From Kribbella jejuensis (GTDB lineage: Bacteria; Actinomycetota; Actinomycetes; Propionibacteriales; Kribbellaceae): 64,000 bases of DNA. Where the stretch lies: assembly GCF_006715085.1 (NCBI RefSeq), contig NZ_VFMM01000001.1:3348001-3412000 (forward strand), written 5' to 3'. The translations under genes and the position numbers were made by a program. The notes under the pieces were generated by a model. That model searched no databases. It saw nothing but the letters and a program-made list of their open reading frames with translations, and was not told the origin of the DNA. Positions 17,299-24,541 of the stretch are shown one piece after another (within the stretch, counting starts at the first letter, position 1; each line of letters opens with the position of its first letter).

Positions 17299-17967
17299 AT
17301 GGGTCTCAACGACGACGACATGAACACCTCGACCGGAGGTGGCGAAGGCCTCGCCGACGGCGGCGCCAACCAGGGCGGCCACGACGGTGGTGCGGACGGT
17401 GGTGCCGGCGGTTACGGCGGCTCGGGCGGAGGCGAGTCGGCTGCTCCCGGCGGCGGCACTGACGGAGACTCGGGCGGCTACGGCGGCGGATCCTCCGAGA
17501 GCGGTTCCTCGGACGGTGGGGCTGACGGCGGTGCCGATGGTGGCGCGGGCTACGGGTCCGGTGGGGACTCGGGTTCCGAGGAAGGCTCCGGCTCCGGCGG
17601 CGGGTACGGCGAAGGCCCCGCTGATGGCGGTGCTGCGTCGGGTGGTCAGGACGGCGGTGCCGATGGTGGTGCCGGCGGTGACTCGGGTGGCTCGGGGTAC
17701 GGCGGCGGCTCCGGTGAGTCCGGCGGCTCTGGGTACGGCGGTGGCTCGGGTGACTCCGGCGGTGAAGGGCTTGCCGACGGCGGCGCCACTCAGGGTGGTC
17801 AGGACGGCGGTGCCGATGGCGGCGCGGGCGGTTCCGGGTACGGGGGCGGCTCCGGTGACTCCGGTGGTGAAGGGCTTGCTGACGGTGGCGCCAACCAGGG
17901 TGGTCAGGACGGTGGTGCCGACGGTGGCGCGGACGGTGGCGCCGGCGGGAACTCCGGAAGCTGGTGA
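17299..17967 (+). CDS. Gly/Asp-rich protein with four 23-residue repeats
   Basis: A 222-residue low-complexity protein of mainly Gly, Asp, Ser, Ala. A short non-repetitive N-terminus (MGLNDDDMNTST) leads to four copies of a unit of the form E-G-L/P-A-D-G-G-A-x-x-G-G-Q/H-D-G-G-A-D-G-G-A-G-G at residues 16-38, 105-127, 156-178 and 191-217, joined by GYGGGSGDSGG-type linkers; the end is GNSGSW. The ATG has a GAAGGGA ribosome site 8 bases upstream. Its TGA overlaps the GTG of the JmjC gene, so both are made together. No signal peptide. I do not recognise a family. It may be a structural/low-complexity substrate or peptide precursor modified by the oxygenase. Confidence 0.7.
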   Translation: MGLNDDDMNTSTGGGEGLADGGANQGGHDGGADGGAGGYGGSGGGESAAPGGGTDGDSGGYGGGSSESGSSDGGADGGADGGAGYGSGGDSGSEEGSGSGGGYGEGPADGGAASGGQDGGADGGAGGDSGGSGYGGGSGESGGSGYGGGSGDSGGEGLADGGATQGGQDGGADGGAGGSGYGGGSGDSGGEGLADGGANQGGQDGGADGGADGGAGGNSGSW

Positions 17968-19247
17968 GTACTGTGCCGGAGGCCGGGCCTTTCCCCCAGC
18001 ACCCGCGGCCTGACGGCGACGGGTCACTGCGGGACGAACGCCCGGCACTCCGGCGCTGTGTAGCAGGCGATCTGGACGAGTTCGCCAGGTCGTACTGGGG
18101 CTCGCGCGCCGTGCTGTCGCACGGCCCCGACCTGCCTGCGCCGTACGACGACCTGTTCAGTCTCGACGCCGTGGACGAGCTGTTGTCCCGCCGCGGTCTG
18201 CGTACGCCGTTCCTGCGGATCGCCAAGAACGGTGCCGTGGTCGGCGACAACCAGTTCACGGGACCGGCTGGTGCCGGCGCGGAGATCGCCGACCAGGTGC
18301 GGGACGACAAGGTGGCCGCGCTGTTCGCCGGCGGGCACACGGTCGTACTACAGGCGCTCCACCGGACCTGGCCGGCGCTGGTCGACTTCTCGACTCAGCT
18401 GGCCGTCGATGCGGGTCACCCTGTACAGATCAACGCCTACATCACCCCTGCCGAGTCGCAGGGGTTCTCCGCGCACTACGACGTACACGACGTGTTCGTT
18501 CTGCAAGTCGCGGGCGAGAAGCACTGGACGGTGCACGAGCCTGTGTTCGCCGGCCCGCTACGCAACCAGCCGTGGACCGACCACGCCCGCGCCGTCGAGG
18601 CGGCTGCACGGGACAAGGCCCCGGTGATCGACGAGGTGCTGCGGCCTGGCGACGCGCTCTACGTGCCACGGGGTTTCCTGCACTCGGCCAAAGCACTGGG
18701 TGGAGTGAGCGCGCATCTGACGGTGGGGCTGCACACTCTCACGCGGTACCTGCTCGTCCAGGAGTTGGCCGCGCTCGCGGCGAACCAGGCGTCACTCCGT
18801 ACTGCGTTGCCGCTCGGCTTCGACCCTGGTGATCCGGAGCAATTGGCGCAGGTACTGCCTGAGGTGATCGAGCTCTTCACTCAAGAGCTCCACACCGCGA
18901 CGCCGGACGCGCTGGCCGACCGGCTGCGTCGCCGTACGTGGTCGAGCAACCGCCCGGCCCCGCTGCCGCCGCTCGCGCACGCGGCGTCGATCGCATCCCT
19001 GGCGGTGGGTACGACGGTCCGCCTCCGCGCCGGCCTCCGCTGCCGGCTCGTCCCCGGCGATCCGCTCGTACTGCAACTACCCGATCGAACGATCACGTTC
19101 CCGCCGAGCACAGCGGCGGCCCTCGCCGACCTCACCTCCGGCGCCGACTGCAAGGTCGGCAACCTGCCCGACCTGGACGACGCCGACCAACTGGTCCTGG
19201 TACGCCGCCTCCTAACGGAAGCCGTCGTAGTCGCCACCACCCAGTGA
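17964..19247 (+). CDS. JmjC/cupin-type 2-oxoglutarate oxygenase, ROXA-like
   Basis: A 427-residue cupin-4/JmjC protein related to bacterial ribosomal oxygenase (YcfD/ROXA). Iron ligands can be read as the H-x-D pair in FSAHYDVHDVFVLQV and the distal His in VPRGFLHSA about 60 residues on. The C-terminal 90 residues (from LAVGTTVRLRAG to the end) form a winged-helix-like module with LQLPDRTITFPPSTAAALADL, as in ROXA and also reminiscent of PqqD-like peptide-recognition domains. The GTG start overlaps the stop of the repeat-protein gene by 4 bases. Known relatives hydroxylate Arg or His of ribosomal proteins; here the coupled Gly/Asp protein is a candidate substrate (inference). Confidence 0.85.
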   Translation: MSTVPEAGPFPQHPRPDGDGSLRDERPALRRCVAGDLDEFARSYWGSRAVLSHGPDLPAPYDDLFSLDAVDELLSRRGLRTPFLRIAKNGAVVGDNQFTGPAGAGAEIADQVRDDKVAALFAGGHTVVLQALHRTWPALVDFSTQLAVDAGHPVQINAYITPAESQGFSAHYDVHDVFVLQVAGEKHWTVHEPVFAGPLRNQPWTDHARAVEAAARDKAPVIDEVLRPGDALYVPRGFLHSAKALGGVSAHLTVGLHTLTRYLLVQELAALAANQASLRTALPLGFDPGDPEQLAQVLPEVIELFTQELHTATPDALADRLRRRTWSSNRPAPLPPLAHAASIASLAVGTTVRLRAGLRCRLVPGDPLVLQLPDRTITFPPSTAAALADLTSGADCKVGNLPDLDDADQLVLVRRLLTEAVVVATTQ

Positions 19248-19257
19248 CGCCCGTCAG

Positions 19258-19461
19258 CTAAAGCTGAGGCGTCGTCCAACGGTTGCTACTTGAAGCTGAG
19301 GTGTGCTGTCGCGGTTGGCGGTTGAAGCGAGGGTGTCGCGTGACGGTTTGTGGGTTGAAGCTGAGGTTGGAGTTTTGGCGGTTGAGGTTGAGGTGTGGTG
19401 TGGCGGTTGGTGGTTGAGGTTGAGGTGTCGTTTGCCGATTGTTAGTTGAAGCTGAGGTGTT
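19258..19461. repeat. 31-32 bp degenerate tandem repeat, about 7 copies
   Basis: Copies of a unit built on TTGAAGCTGAGGTGTCG begin near 19259, 19290, 19322, 19354, 19382, 19413 and 19445, so the period is 28-32 bp. The second half of the unit (GGCGGTTGGTGG-like) is also partly kept. It fills the whole gap between the JmjC gene and the sucrase/ferredoxin-like gene. Contiguous degenerate units without spacers rule out CRISPR. No protein on either strand is credible here. Confidence 0.75.
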
Positions 19462-20769
19462 GTGGACATCAGGTACCGGCCCGAAACCGGCTGCGCAGCC
19501 CAGGCCGACCGCCGCCACGACCTCCTGACCGCAACCGCGCCGCCCGCCGAGCGTTGGCTCCTGATCGAATCCCGCGTCCCGTGGCCCCGCCAGGCCCTCA
19601 CCTCCCTCCAACCCAGCCCCTGGCTAGGCGACGAAGTAGCCCGCCGCTGCAGGTCCCTAGGCATCCGCCCGGTACTCATCCGCCGCCACGGCCGAACCGA
19701 CCAAACCCAACCCCGCCGCTGGGCCCTAGTCGACTCCCGCCCCACCCAGGAGTCCATCCACTGGGGCGACCTCCCAACAGACGAACACCTACTACAAATC
19801 CTCAACAACATCCACGCACAAGACAGAATGGCGGCTGAGCAACGCCTGCAGCCGGGGGCAGCGTCCGAGCATCGCGCGAGGACTGCAGCGGAGCCGCGCA
19901 TGAGAGGTGGGTCCGCGGTGGAGACGCCTCCCGCATCGGCCGGGGAGCTGGCGGACCGACCTGCCGGTGCAGGAGAAGCGGCGGACCCGCGCGGGGAGCG
20001 GGTGCTAGCGGCGGAGCCTCGTGTGGGTGCTGGGTCGGCGGCGACGACGGCTGCGGCATCGGCCGGTGCGGAGGCGGACCGGCCTTCAGCGGCAGGGGAA
20101 GTGGTGGGCCCGCCTGCGGGAGCCGGCGAAGGGGTGGGGGAGCGCGTGGCGGCAGGGGAAGCGGCGGGGCTGGCTGCGGGGGCACGAGCAGATGCGGGGC
20201 AGGCGGGGGCCGGGGTTGGGGCGTGGAGTGGTGAGCCTGTGTATCTCGTTTGCAGGCATGGGCGGCATGATGCTTGTTGTGCTGTGTGGGGGCGGCCTGT
20301 GGCGGGGGCGTTGGCTTCGGTTTATCCGGAGCGGACTTGGGAGTGTAGTCATATCGGTGGGGATCGGTTTGCGGCGAACGTGGTGGTGTTGCCGCACAGC
20401 TTGTTCTACGGGCATGTGTCGCCTGCGCGGGCTCTGGAAGTGGCGCGGCGGTATGACGAGCGTGAGGTCGTACCCGAGCTCCTCCGTGGATCGGGTGCGT
20501 TCGTGCCGCCGGTGCAGGCCGCGCAGGACTTCGCTCGGGCCGCCGGGCATTCGCTTGCTGTAGGCAACCTTCGGCCGCGGTCCGTCGAAGCACTCTCGGA
20601 CAACCGCTGGCGGATCCTCCTCGCATCCACCAACGGCCCACTGACCGTCGAGGTCTCAGCTCACCTCGACACCGTCGACGCCCGCCTGACCTGTGCAGGT
20701 TCCTCTCCTGCGCAGATCCGCCGGTTCGAACTCCACCACCTCAGCCTCGATCCACCTCCCGATCCGTGA
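19462..20769 (+). CDS. Sucrase/ferredoxin-like protein with long Ala/Gly-rich insertion
   Basis: A 435-residue thioredoxin-like [2Fe-2S] protein of the Suc_Fer-like family, GTG start at 19462. The N-terminal part (1-120) includes ERWLLIESRVPWPRQAL; the C-terminal part (262-435) includes the cluster region CRHGRHDACCAVWGRPVA. Between them lie about 135 residues of Ala/Gly/Glu-rich low-complexity sequence (RMRGGSAVE, AGEAAGLAAGA and similar) that normal family members lack. Electron transfer is the presumed role. Its 3' end overlaps the converging hexapeptide gene by 29 bases. Confidence 0.8.
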   Translation: MDIRYRPETGCAAQADRRHDLLTATAPPAERWLLIESRVPWPRQALTSLQPSPWLGDEVARRCRSLGIRPVLIRRHGRTDQTQPRRWALVDSRPTQESIHWGDLPTDEHLLQILNNIHAQDRMAAEQRLQPGAASEHRARTAAEPRMRGGSAVETPPASAGELADRPAGAGEAADPRGERVLAAEPRVGAGSAATTAAASAGAEADRPSAAGEVVGPPAGAGEGVGERVAAGEAAGLAAGARADAGQAGAGVGAWSGEPVYLVCRHGRHDACCAVWGRPVAGALASVYPERTWECSHIGGDRFAANVVVLPHSLFYGHVSPARALEVARRYDEREVVPELLRGSGAFVPPVQAAQDFARAAGHSLAVGNLRPRSVEALSDNRWRILLASTNGPLTVEVSAHLDTVDARLTCAGSSPAQIRRFELHHLSLDPPPDP

Positions 20770-21517
20770 CGTGTGCGCCGTAGTACTCGGACTGGCGCGC
20801 CATGATGTCGCGCATCGACGTACCGCGAGGCACGCCGTACACCGTGCCGGGGAAGTCCAATTCACGCTGGACCTGCCACAGCTCCTCGTGCCGGTCCGGG
20901 GAGAAGAGCTGTGCGGGGTCGCCGGCGGCGATCCATCCGATCGGGAGGACCGTGCCGGCCGTCAGTCGCGAGTTCACGTGCAGCACGCTGTTGATCCGCA
21001 GCTCGGCGCCTGCACCGGCGACGGAACCGGGGAACAACGCGGCGCCCGTGGCGATGAAGACCTCGTCCTCGACCGTGGCGCCGTTCACGTGTGCATGGGG
21101 ACCTACCAGGACCGCGTCACCGATCACCGCGGGATGGGCCGCCCGCCCGCGCACCAGGGCGTTCTCCATCACCACGCTGTTCTCGCCGAGCCGGACCTCG
21201 CCGTTCTCCGCGGTCAGCACCGCACCGTGCAGGACCCTGCTGCCTTCGCCGAGGACGACGGCGCCGCAGAGCACAGCCGATGGGGCGACGTACGCGGATG
21301 CGGGCACGACCGTCGACGGCCGCGGTGTTCCATCAGCATTGTCGGTGTCCTCTCCTAGATTGACCTCCTCGAAGGTGTACCCGACCGGTGATGCGGACTC
21401 TCCACAGCCCGGGTCCTCACAGTCCCGGGCGGCGGTGTCCTCCGGGCCGTCCACGTCGAGGTGGGAGGCTCGGTCCGTCGGACAATCCGGGTGGAGAACC
21501 GCGAACTGAGCCAACAT
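20741..21517 (-). CDS. Hexapeptide-repeat protein, gamma-carbonic-anhydrase-like
   Basis: A left-handed beta-helix protein of about 258 residues from ATG 21517. The helix begins near VVPASAYVAPSAVLCGAVVLG and runs through IGDAVLVGPHAHVNGATVEDEVFIATGAALF, with His residues placed roughly as the zinc ligands of gamma-carbonic anhydrases, though not all are obvious. The first 65 residues before the helix are Asp/Cys-rich and unlike the family, so the true start may be an internal GTG near 21306. The ATG overlaps the stop of the upstream SDR remnant (TAATG). Could be an acyltransferase-like or carbonic-anhydrase-like enzyme. Confidence 0.7.
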   Translation of the reverse strand: MLAQFAVLHPDCPTDRASHLDVDGPEDTAARDCEDPGCGESASPVGYTFEEVNLGEDTDNADGTPRPSTVVPASAYVAPSAVLCGAVVLGEGSRVLHGAVLTAENGEVRLGENSVVMENALVRGRAAHPAVIGDAVLVGPHAHVNGATVEDEVFIATGAALFPGSVAGAGAELRINSVLHVNSRLTAGTVLPIGWIAAGDPAQLFSPDRHEELWQVQRELDFPGTVYGVPRGTSMRDIMARQSEYYGAHVTDREVDRG

Positions 21518-21717
21518 TAGAACAGATGTTCGATCAGAAGCAACGCATCCTGACACGTCAGGTGTGATGTCTCTGGACAGTGACGGTCCTCGCTGAGCTC
21601 TTCTCTGAGCGTGGCGAGGGCGGTCGGGTTGATGTCGGTCGCGCAGATCGTCCAGCACTCGCGGGCGAGCTGGCGCGCGGCCTCTGCTCCGGTGCCGGCG
21701 CCGGCACCGGTGATCAC
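21517..21717 (-). pseudogene. Remnant of a short-chain dehydrogenase
   Basis: Only the N-terminal 45 residues of an SDR are present: a VITGAGAGTGAEAARQLARE glycine-rich NAD(P)-binding loop, then WTICATDINPTALATLREEL, after which SDR similarity stops and the frame ends at 21517. A good ribosome site (GAAGGAGA near 21735) exists upstream but no start codon follows it in frame, only ATC and ATA. It lies 65 bp downstream of the hydrolase gene on the same strand and looks like the broken third gene of that operon. Confidence 0.65.
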
Positions 21718-21781
21718 GATAGGGGGGATATGGCGCTCTCCTTCGAGTTTGTTCGTCGCGGCGCCAGAGGTTGCTGGGCGG

Positions 21782-22654
21782 TCAGGCGAGCGCGTGCTGG
21801 AGGAAGTCGATCTGCTCGGTGACGAATGCCTCGAACAGCTCGCCTGAGTAGGGCTCGAAGTGCCCTGTTTCGTGAGTGGAGAGCGTGACCCGCGGGTTCT
21901 TGCCGGCGGCCCGGATGGCGGGCCCCGGCGGTGTGGTCTCGTCGCGGCTGCCGACCTGGACGAGTGTCGGCATCGTCAGGTTCCTTAGCGCACGGGCGGG
22001 GGAATAGAGCGGGATCGCGAGCGCGAAGCGGCCTGCGACACGCTGGTCGAATGCCTGTCCCGCGGGGACGAGCGAGAGGTAGCCGGCGGCTTCCGGGGCG
22101 GTCATGAGCGCCAGAGACCCCGGCGGTCCGGACGCCGGCACGTAGTGCGGGGCGGCGCCGACGGTCGCCCTGGCGATGTCGAGGAGGCCGTGGCCCGTCA
22201 GGCGGGTCGCCTGCCGCGGCCCGAGCGCGAGGACGGATGCCGGACCGTGGGTGTGGGGGACCTGCGCGATGACGGCGGCCGCCGACAGCTCCGCTGCGAT
22301 GGACAGGACGTGTCCGCCCGAGAGGGAGGAGCCCCACAGCACGATCCGGGTCGGGTCGACCTCGGGGCGCGAGCGCGTGTAGGCGACGGCCGCGGCCCAG
22401 TCCTGGTGCTGTCGGCGGATGCTGAGCAACTGTCGTGGCTGCCCTTCGCTGGCCCCGAAGTGGCGGTAGTCGAAGATCAGAACGTGGTAGCCGGCTGCGG
22501 CGAAGCGCTCGGCGTACGCGTCCAGGCGCATCTCCTTGATGCCCGCGAGCCCATGGGCCATGACGACCGCTGGCCTGGGGTCGGGTCCGGCTGGGTAGAA
22601 CCATCCGGCGCAGCGGGCGTCGCCGGATGTGAAGGAGATGTCCTGACAGGTCAT
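21782..22654 (-). CDS. Alpha/beta hydrolase
   Basis: A 290-residue alpha/beta hydrolase with oxyanion region MAHGLAGIK, nucleophile in WGSSLSGGH (Ser near residue 117) and a catalytic His in HETGHFEPYSGELF near the C-terminus. The sequence type is close to dienelactone/acetyl-xylan-like hydrolases. I start at ATG 22654. It is 31 bases downstream of the SDR gene and would be co-transcribed with it under the divergent TetR at 23608. Substrate unknown; an ester or lactone made by the SDR partner is plausible. Confidence 0.88.
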   Translation of the reverse strand: MTCQDISFTSGDARCAGWFYPAGPDPRPAVVMAHGLAGIKEMRLDAYAERFAAAGYHVLIFDYRHFGASEGQPRQLLSIRRQHQDWAAAVAYTRSRPEVDPTRIVLWGSSLSGGHVLSIAAELSAAAVIAQVPHTHGPASVLALGPRQATRLTGHGLLDIARATVGAAPHYVPASGPPGSLALMTAPEAAGYLSLVPAGQAFDQRVAGRFALAIPLYSPARALRNLTMPTLVQVGSRDETTPPGPAIRAAGKNPRVTLSTHETGHFEPYSGELFEAFVTEQIDFLQHALA

Positions 22655-22685
22655 GGTGCTCTTCCTTCTGGGGATGGGGCGTTGG

Positions 22686-23519
22686 TCAGCCGTCGATCCG
22701 GCGGAGCAGGCTCTGCATCCGCTTGTGACGGTCGATGAGTGCATCGGAGGCGATGCCGAATGCGCCGCGCGCGACGAAGAACGGAACCCATACGCGCGGT
22801 GCGATGACTCGGGGGCTGCGCTTCTCGATGCCACGAACGGCGGCCGCTGCGATCAGGTCAGGCGAGACAGGCCTGCCGAGGATTCCTGGGTTGCCGAGGC
22901 GAATGAGCTCCTTGGTGACCTCGTCATCGTGGGATGCGCGAATGATGGGCGTGTCGACCCAACCGGGGAACAGCACGCCGGCGGTGGCGCCGGTGCCGGC
23001 GAGCTCGCCGCGCAGCGAACGGCCGAAGGCCTCGACGCCAGCCTTGGATGCTGCGTAGGGAGCGTTCCCGATCCCGTTGTAGAACGCGTACACCGAAGCC
23101 GTCATGAGGATGTGGCCCCGGGCTGCGGTGACGGCGGGTAGGCACGCGCGCACGGTGCGCCACACGCCGAGCAGATCCACCTCGACGATGCGTTCGAACT
23201 CCTCCACGCTGCTGCTCTTGATCGTGGCAGGCTTCTTTGCTGCGATGCCCGCATTCGCGAAGCACACATCGAGCGCACCGAACCGTGCCACGACCTTGTC
23301 CACCACTGTCTCCATGGCGGCAAGGTCCGTGACGTCGACCGCCACCGGGAACGCTCGGGAGCCGAGCTCTGCAGCGAGAGCATCAACGGCTTCCTGGCGG
23401 AGGTCGACGAGCGCAACGTTGGCGCCCGCCGCGATGAGGGCTCGAGCCGTCGCTGCGCCGATGCCGGACGCTGCGCCGGTCAGGAGGACGGTGGCGCCTG
23501 CGAGCTTGAGGGTGGGCAT
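22686..23519 (-). CDS. Short-chain dehydrogenase/reductase
   Basis: A 277-residue classical SDR: cofactor loop LLTGAASGIGAAT (residues 13-25), NAG at ANAGIAA, catalytic Ser in MTASVYAFYN and Tyr-x3-Lys in YAASKAGVEA. Asp in VALVDLR suggests NAD(H). It heads an operon with the alpha/beta hydrolase and an SDR remnant, divergent from a TetR regulator with a palindromic site between. Such sets commonly oxidise steroid- or terpenoid-like alcohols; the actual substrate is not visible. Confidence 0.9.
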   Translation of the reverse strand: MPTLKLAGATVLLTGAASGIGAATARALIAAGANVALVDLRQEAVDALAAELGSRAFPVAVDVTDLAAMETVVDKVVARFGALDVCFANAGIAAKKPATIKSSSVEEFERIVEVDLLGVWRTVRACLPAVTAARGHILMTASVYAFYNGIGNAPYAASKAGVEAFGRSLRGELAGTGATAGVLFPGWVDTPIIRASHDDEVTKELIRLGNPGILGRPVSPDLIAAAAVRGIEKRSPRVIAPRVWVPFFVARGAFGIASDALIDRHKRMQSLLRRIDG

Positions 23520-23550
23520 GGGGTTCCTCCGGTGGGTTGCCAGCAGAGTA

Positions 23551-23564
23551 TGGGATCAATCCCA
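23551..23564. promoter_or_regulatory. Probable TetR operator
   Basis: TGGGATCAATCCCA is a perfect 6-bp inverted repeat around two bases, placed 31 bases from the SDR start in the 88-bp gap to the divergent TetR gene. Its position fits repression of both promoters. Confidence 0.55.
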
Positions 23565-23607
23565 AAGATGGAAGAGGATCCAAATTTGTAGCTGCTACCA
23601 TCCCGCC

Positions 23608-24270
23608 GTGACCCTGGACGCTGTAGACCCGGCCGACCCCCCGATCGCCGGTGACGCGGTTCCGGCTCTGACGCGGACCCAGCGGCGAGCAGCAGCGAAC
23701 CGGCGCTCCGTCGTCGATGCGGCGCGGGAGATCGTCGCCACCCAGGGCATCGACGCCCTGACGCTGGAGGCGGTGGCCGAGCGCGCGGACGTTGCGGTCC
23801 AGACCATCTACAACCGAGTGGGGAACCGGTCGGCGCTCCTCGTAGCGGTGGCGGAGCAGGCCATGGAGGAAAGCCGCGGGTACATGGACGCCGCGTACGC
23901 ATCCGAAGGCCTGCCCGAAGCGCGGATCCGGCTGGTCGCCGGCACATGGGCTCGGTTCGCCCGCGAACGCCCGCATGAGTTCCGCATCCTCGTCGAGCCC
24001 GCGGACGAGCCCGAGGCGGCCGAACGGCTTGCCGAGCTCTACGCGATGCAGAGCACAAAGCTGGCGGCCACGATCCGGGAAGGTGTCGACAACGGGGTGT
24101 TTCGTCGCGACCTCGATCCTGACGAGGTCGCTGTGACCCTGACTGCAGCGATCAACGGCATCCTGGCCATGGCGTGGCGCCCGGGCGCCCTGCGCGTCCC
24201 CGAGCCTCAGATGGACAGCATGTTGACGTCATTCGCCAGTCTCGTTTTGGAAGGGCTGCGCCGACCATGA
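23608..24270 (+). CDS. TetR family transcriptional regulator
   Basis: A 220-residue TetR protein started at GTG 23608, the only start that avoids a long antisense extension over the SDR gene. HTH around residues 50-70 is LEAVAERADVAVQTIYNRVG. The C-terminal half resembles the TetR_C domains with EFRILVEPADEPEAAERLAE. Divergent from the SDR-hydrolase operon, which it probably represses. Confidence 0.88.
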   Translation: MTLDAVDPADPPIAGDAVPALTRTQRRAAANRRSVVDAAREIVATQGIDALTLEAVAERADVAVQTIYNRVGNRSALLVAVAEQAMEESRGYMDAAYASEGLPEARIRLVAGTWARFARERPHEFRILVEPADEPEAAERLAELYAMQSTKLAATIREGVDNGVFRRDLDPDEVAVTLTAAINGILAMAWRPGALRVPEPQMDSMLTSFASLVLEGLRRP

Positions 24271-24454
24271 CAACCAGGCCCTCGTACCTCGCACCTCGCG
24301 CGTAGCGCACAGAGCGTGTGCGCCACGTTGTGCGCCGTGGATGCCATCTCGTCGAGCGCCGGCGAGGATTCGGCAACCGAACTCGGTCATCAAACGACGC
24401 GCACAACTCCTTGGGATTGCGCGGCCCGCCGCCGCGCAGGAGTGTCACCACCAC

Positions 24455-24530
24455 GACGCCCGAAACTGTCACTGATGTCCTGACGCAGAACTGTCACCGA
24501 TGTCCTGCGACATGACATCCTGACAGGTCA
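24455..24530. mobile_element. Probable solo end of an IS481-type element
   Basis: The stretch contains repeated CTGTCACTGATGTCCTG and CTGTCACCGATGTCCTG blocks followed by GACATGACATCCTGACAGG, closely resembling the subterminal repeats of the intact IS481-like units at 27-31 kb (for example TGTCGCCTATGTCCTG). No transposase gene is attached. It is best read as a leftover IS terminus; it lies between the TetR stop and the MFS stop. The rest of the 271-bp gap shows nothing recognisable. Confidence 0.45.
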
Positions 24531-24541
24531 GCGACCGACGC

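Noticed and set aside
19258..19461. CRISPR array
   Set aside because: Units are contiguous and degenerate with no unique spacers, and no cas genes are near.
19254..19901. Minus-strand frame of 215 codons across the tandem repeats
   Set aside because: Its Thr/Ser/Gln/Asn-rich repeats only reflect the 31-bp DNA repeat, and it runs antisense to the ferredoxin-like gene; no ribosome site.
24152..24472. Minus-strand frame of 106 codons between TetR and MFS genes
   Set aside because: Arg/Pro-rich composition, no family features, and it overlaps the TetR gene end on the other strand.
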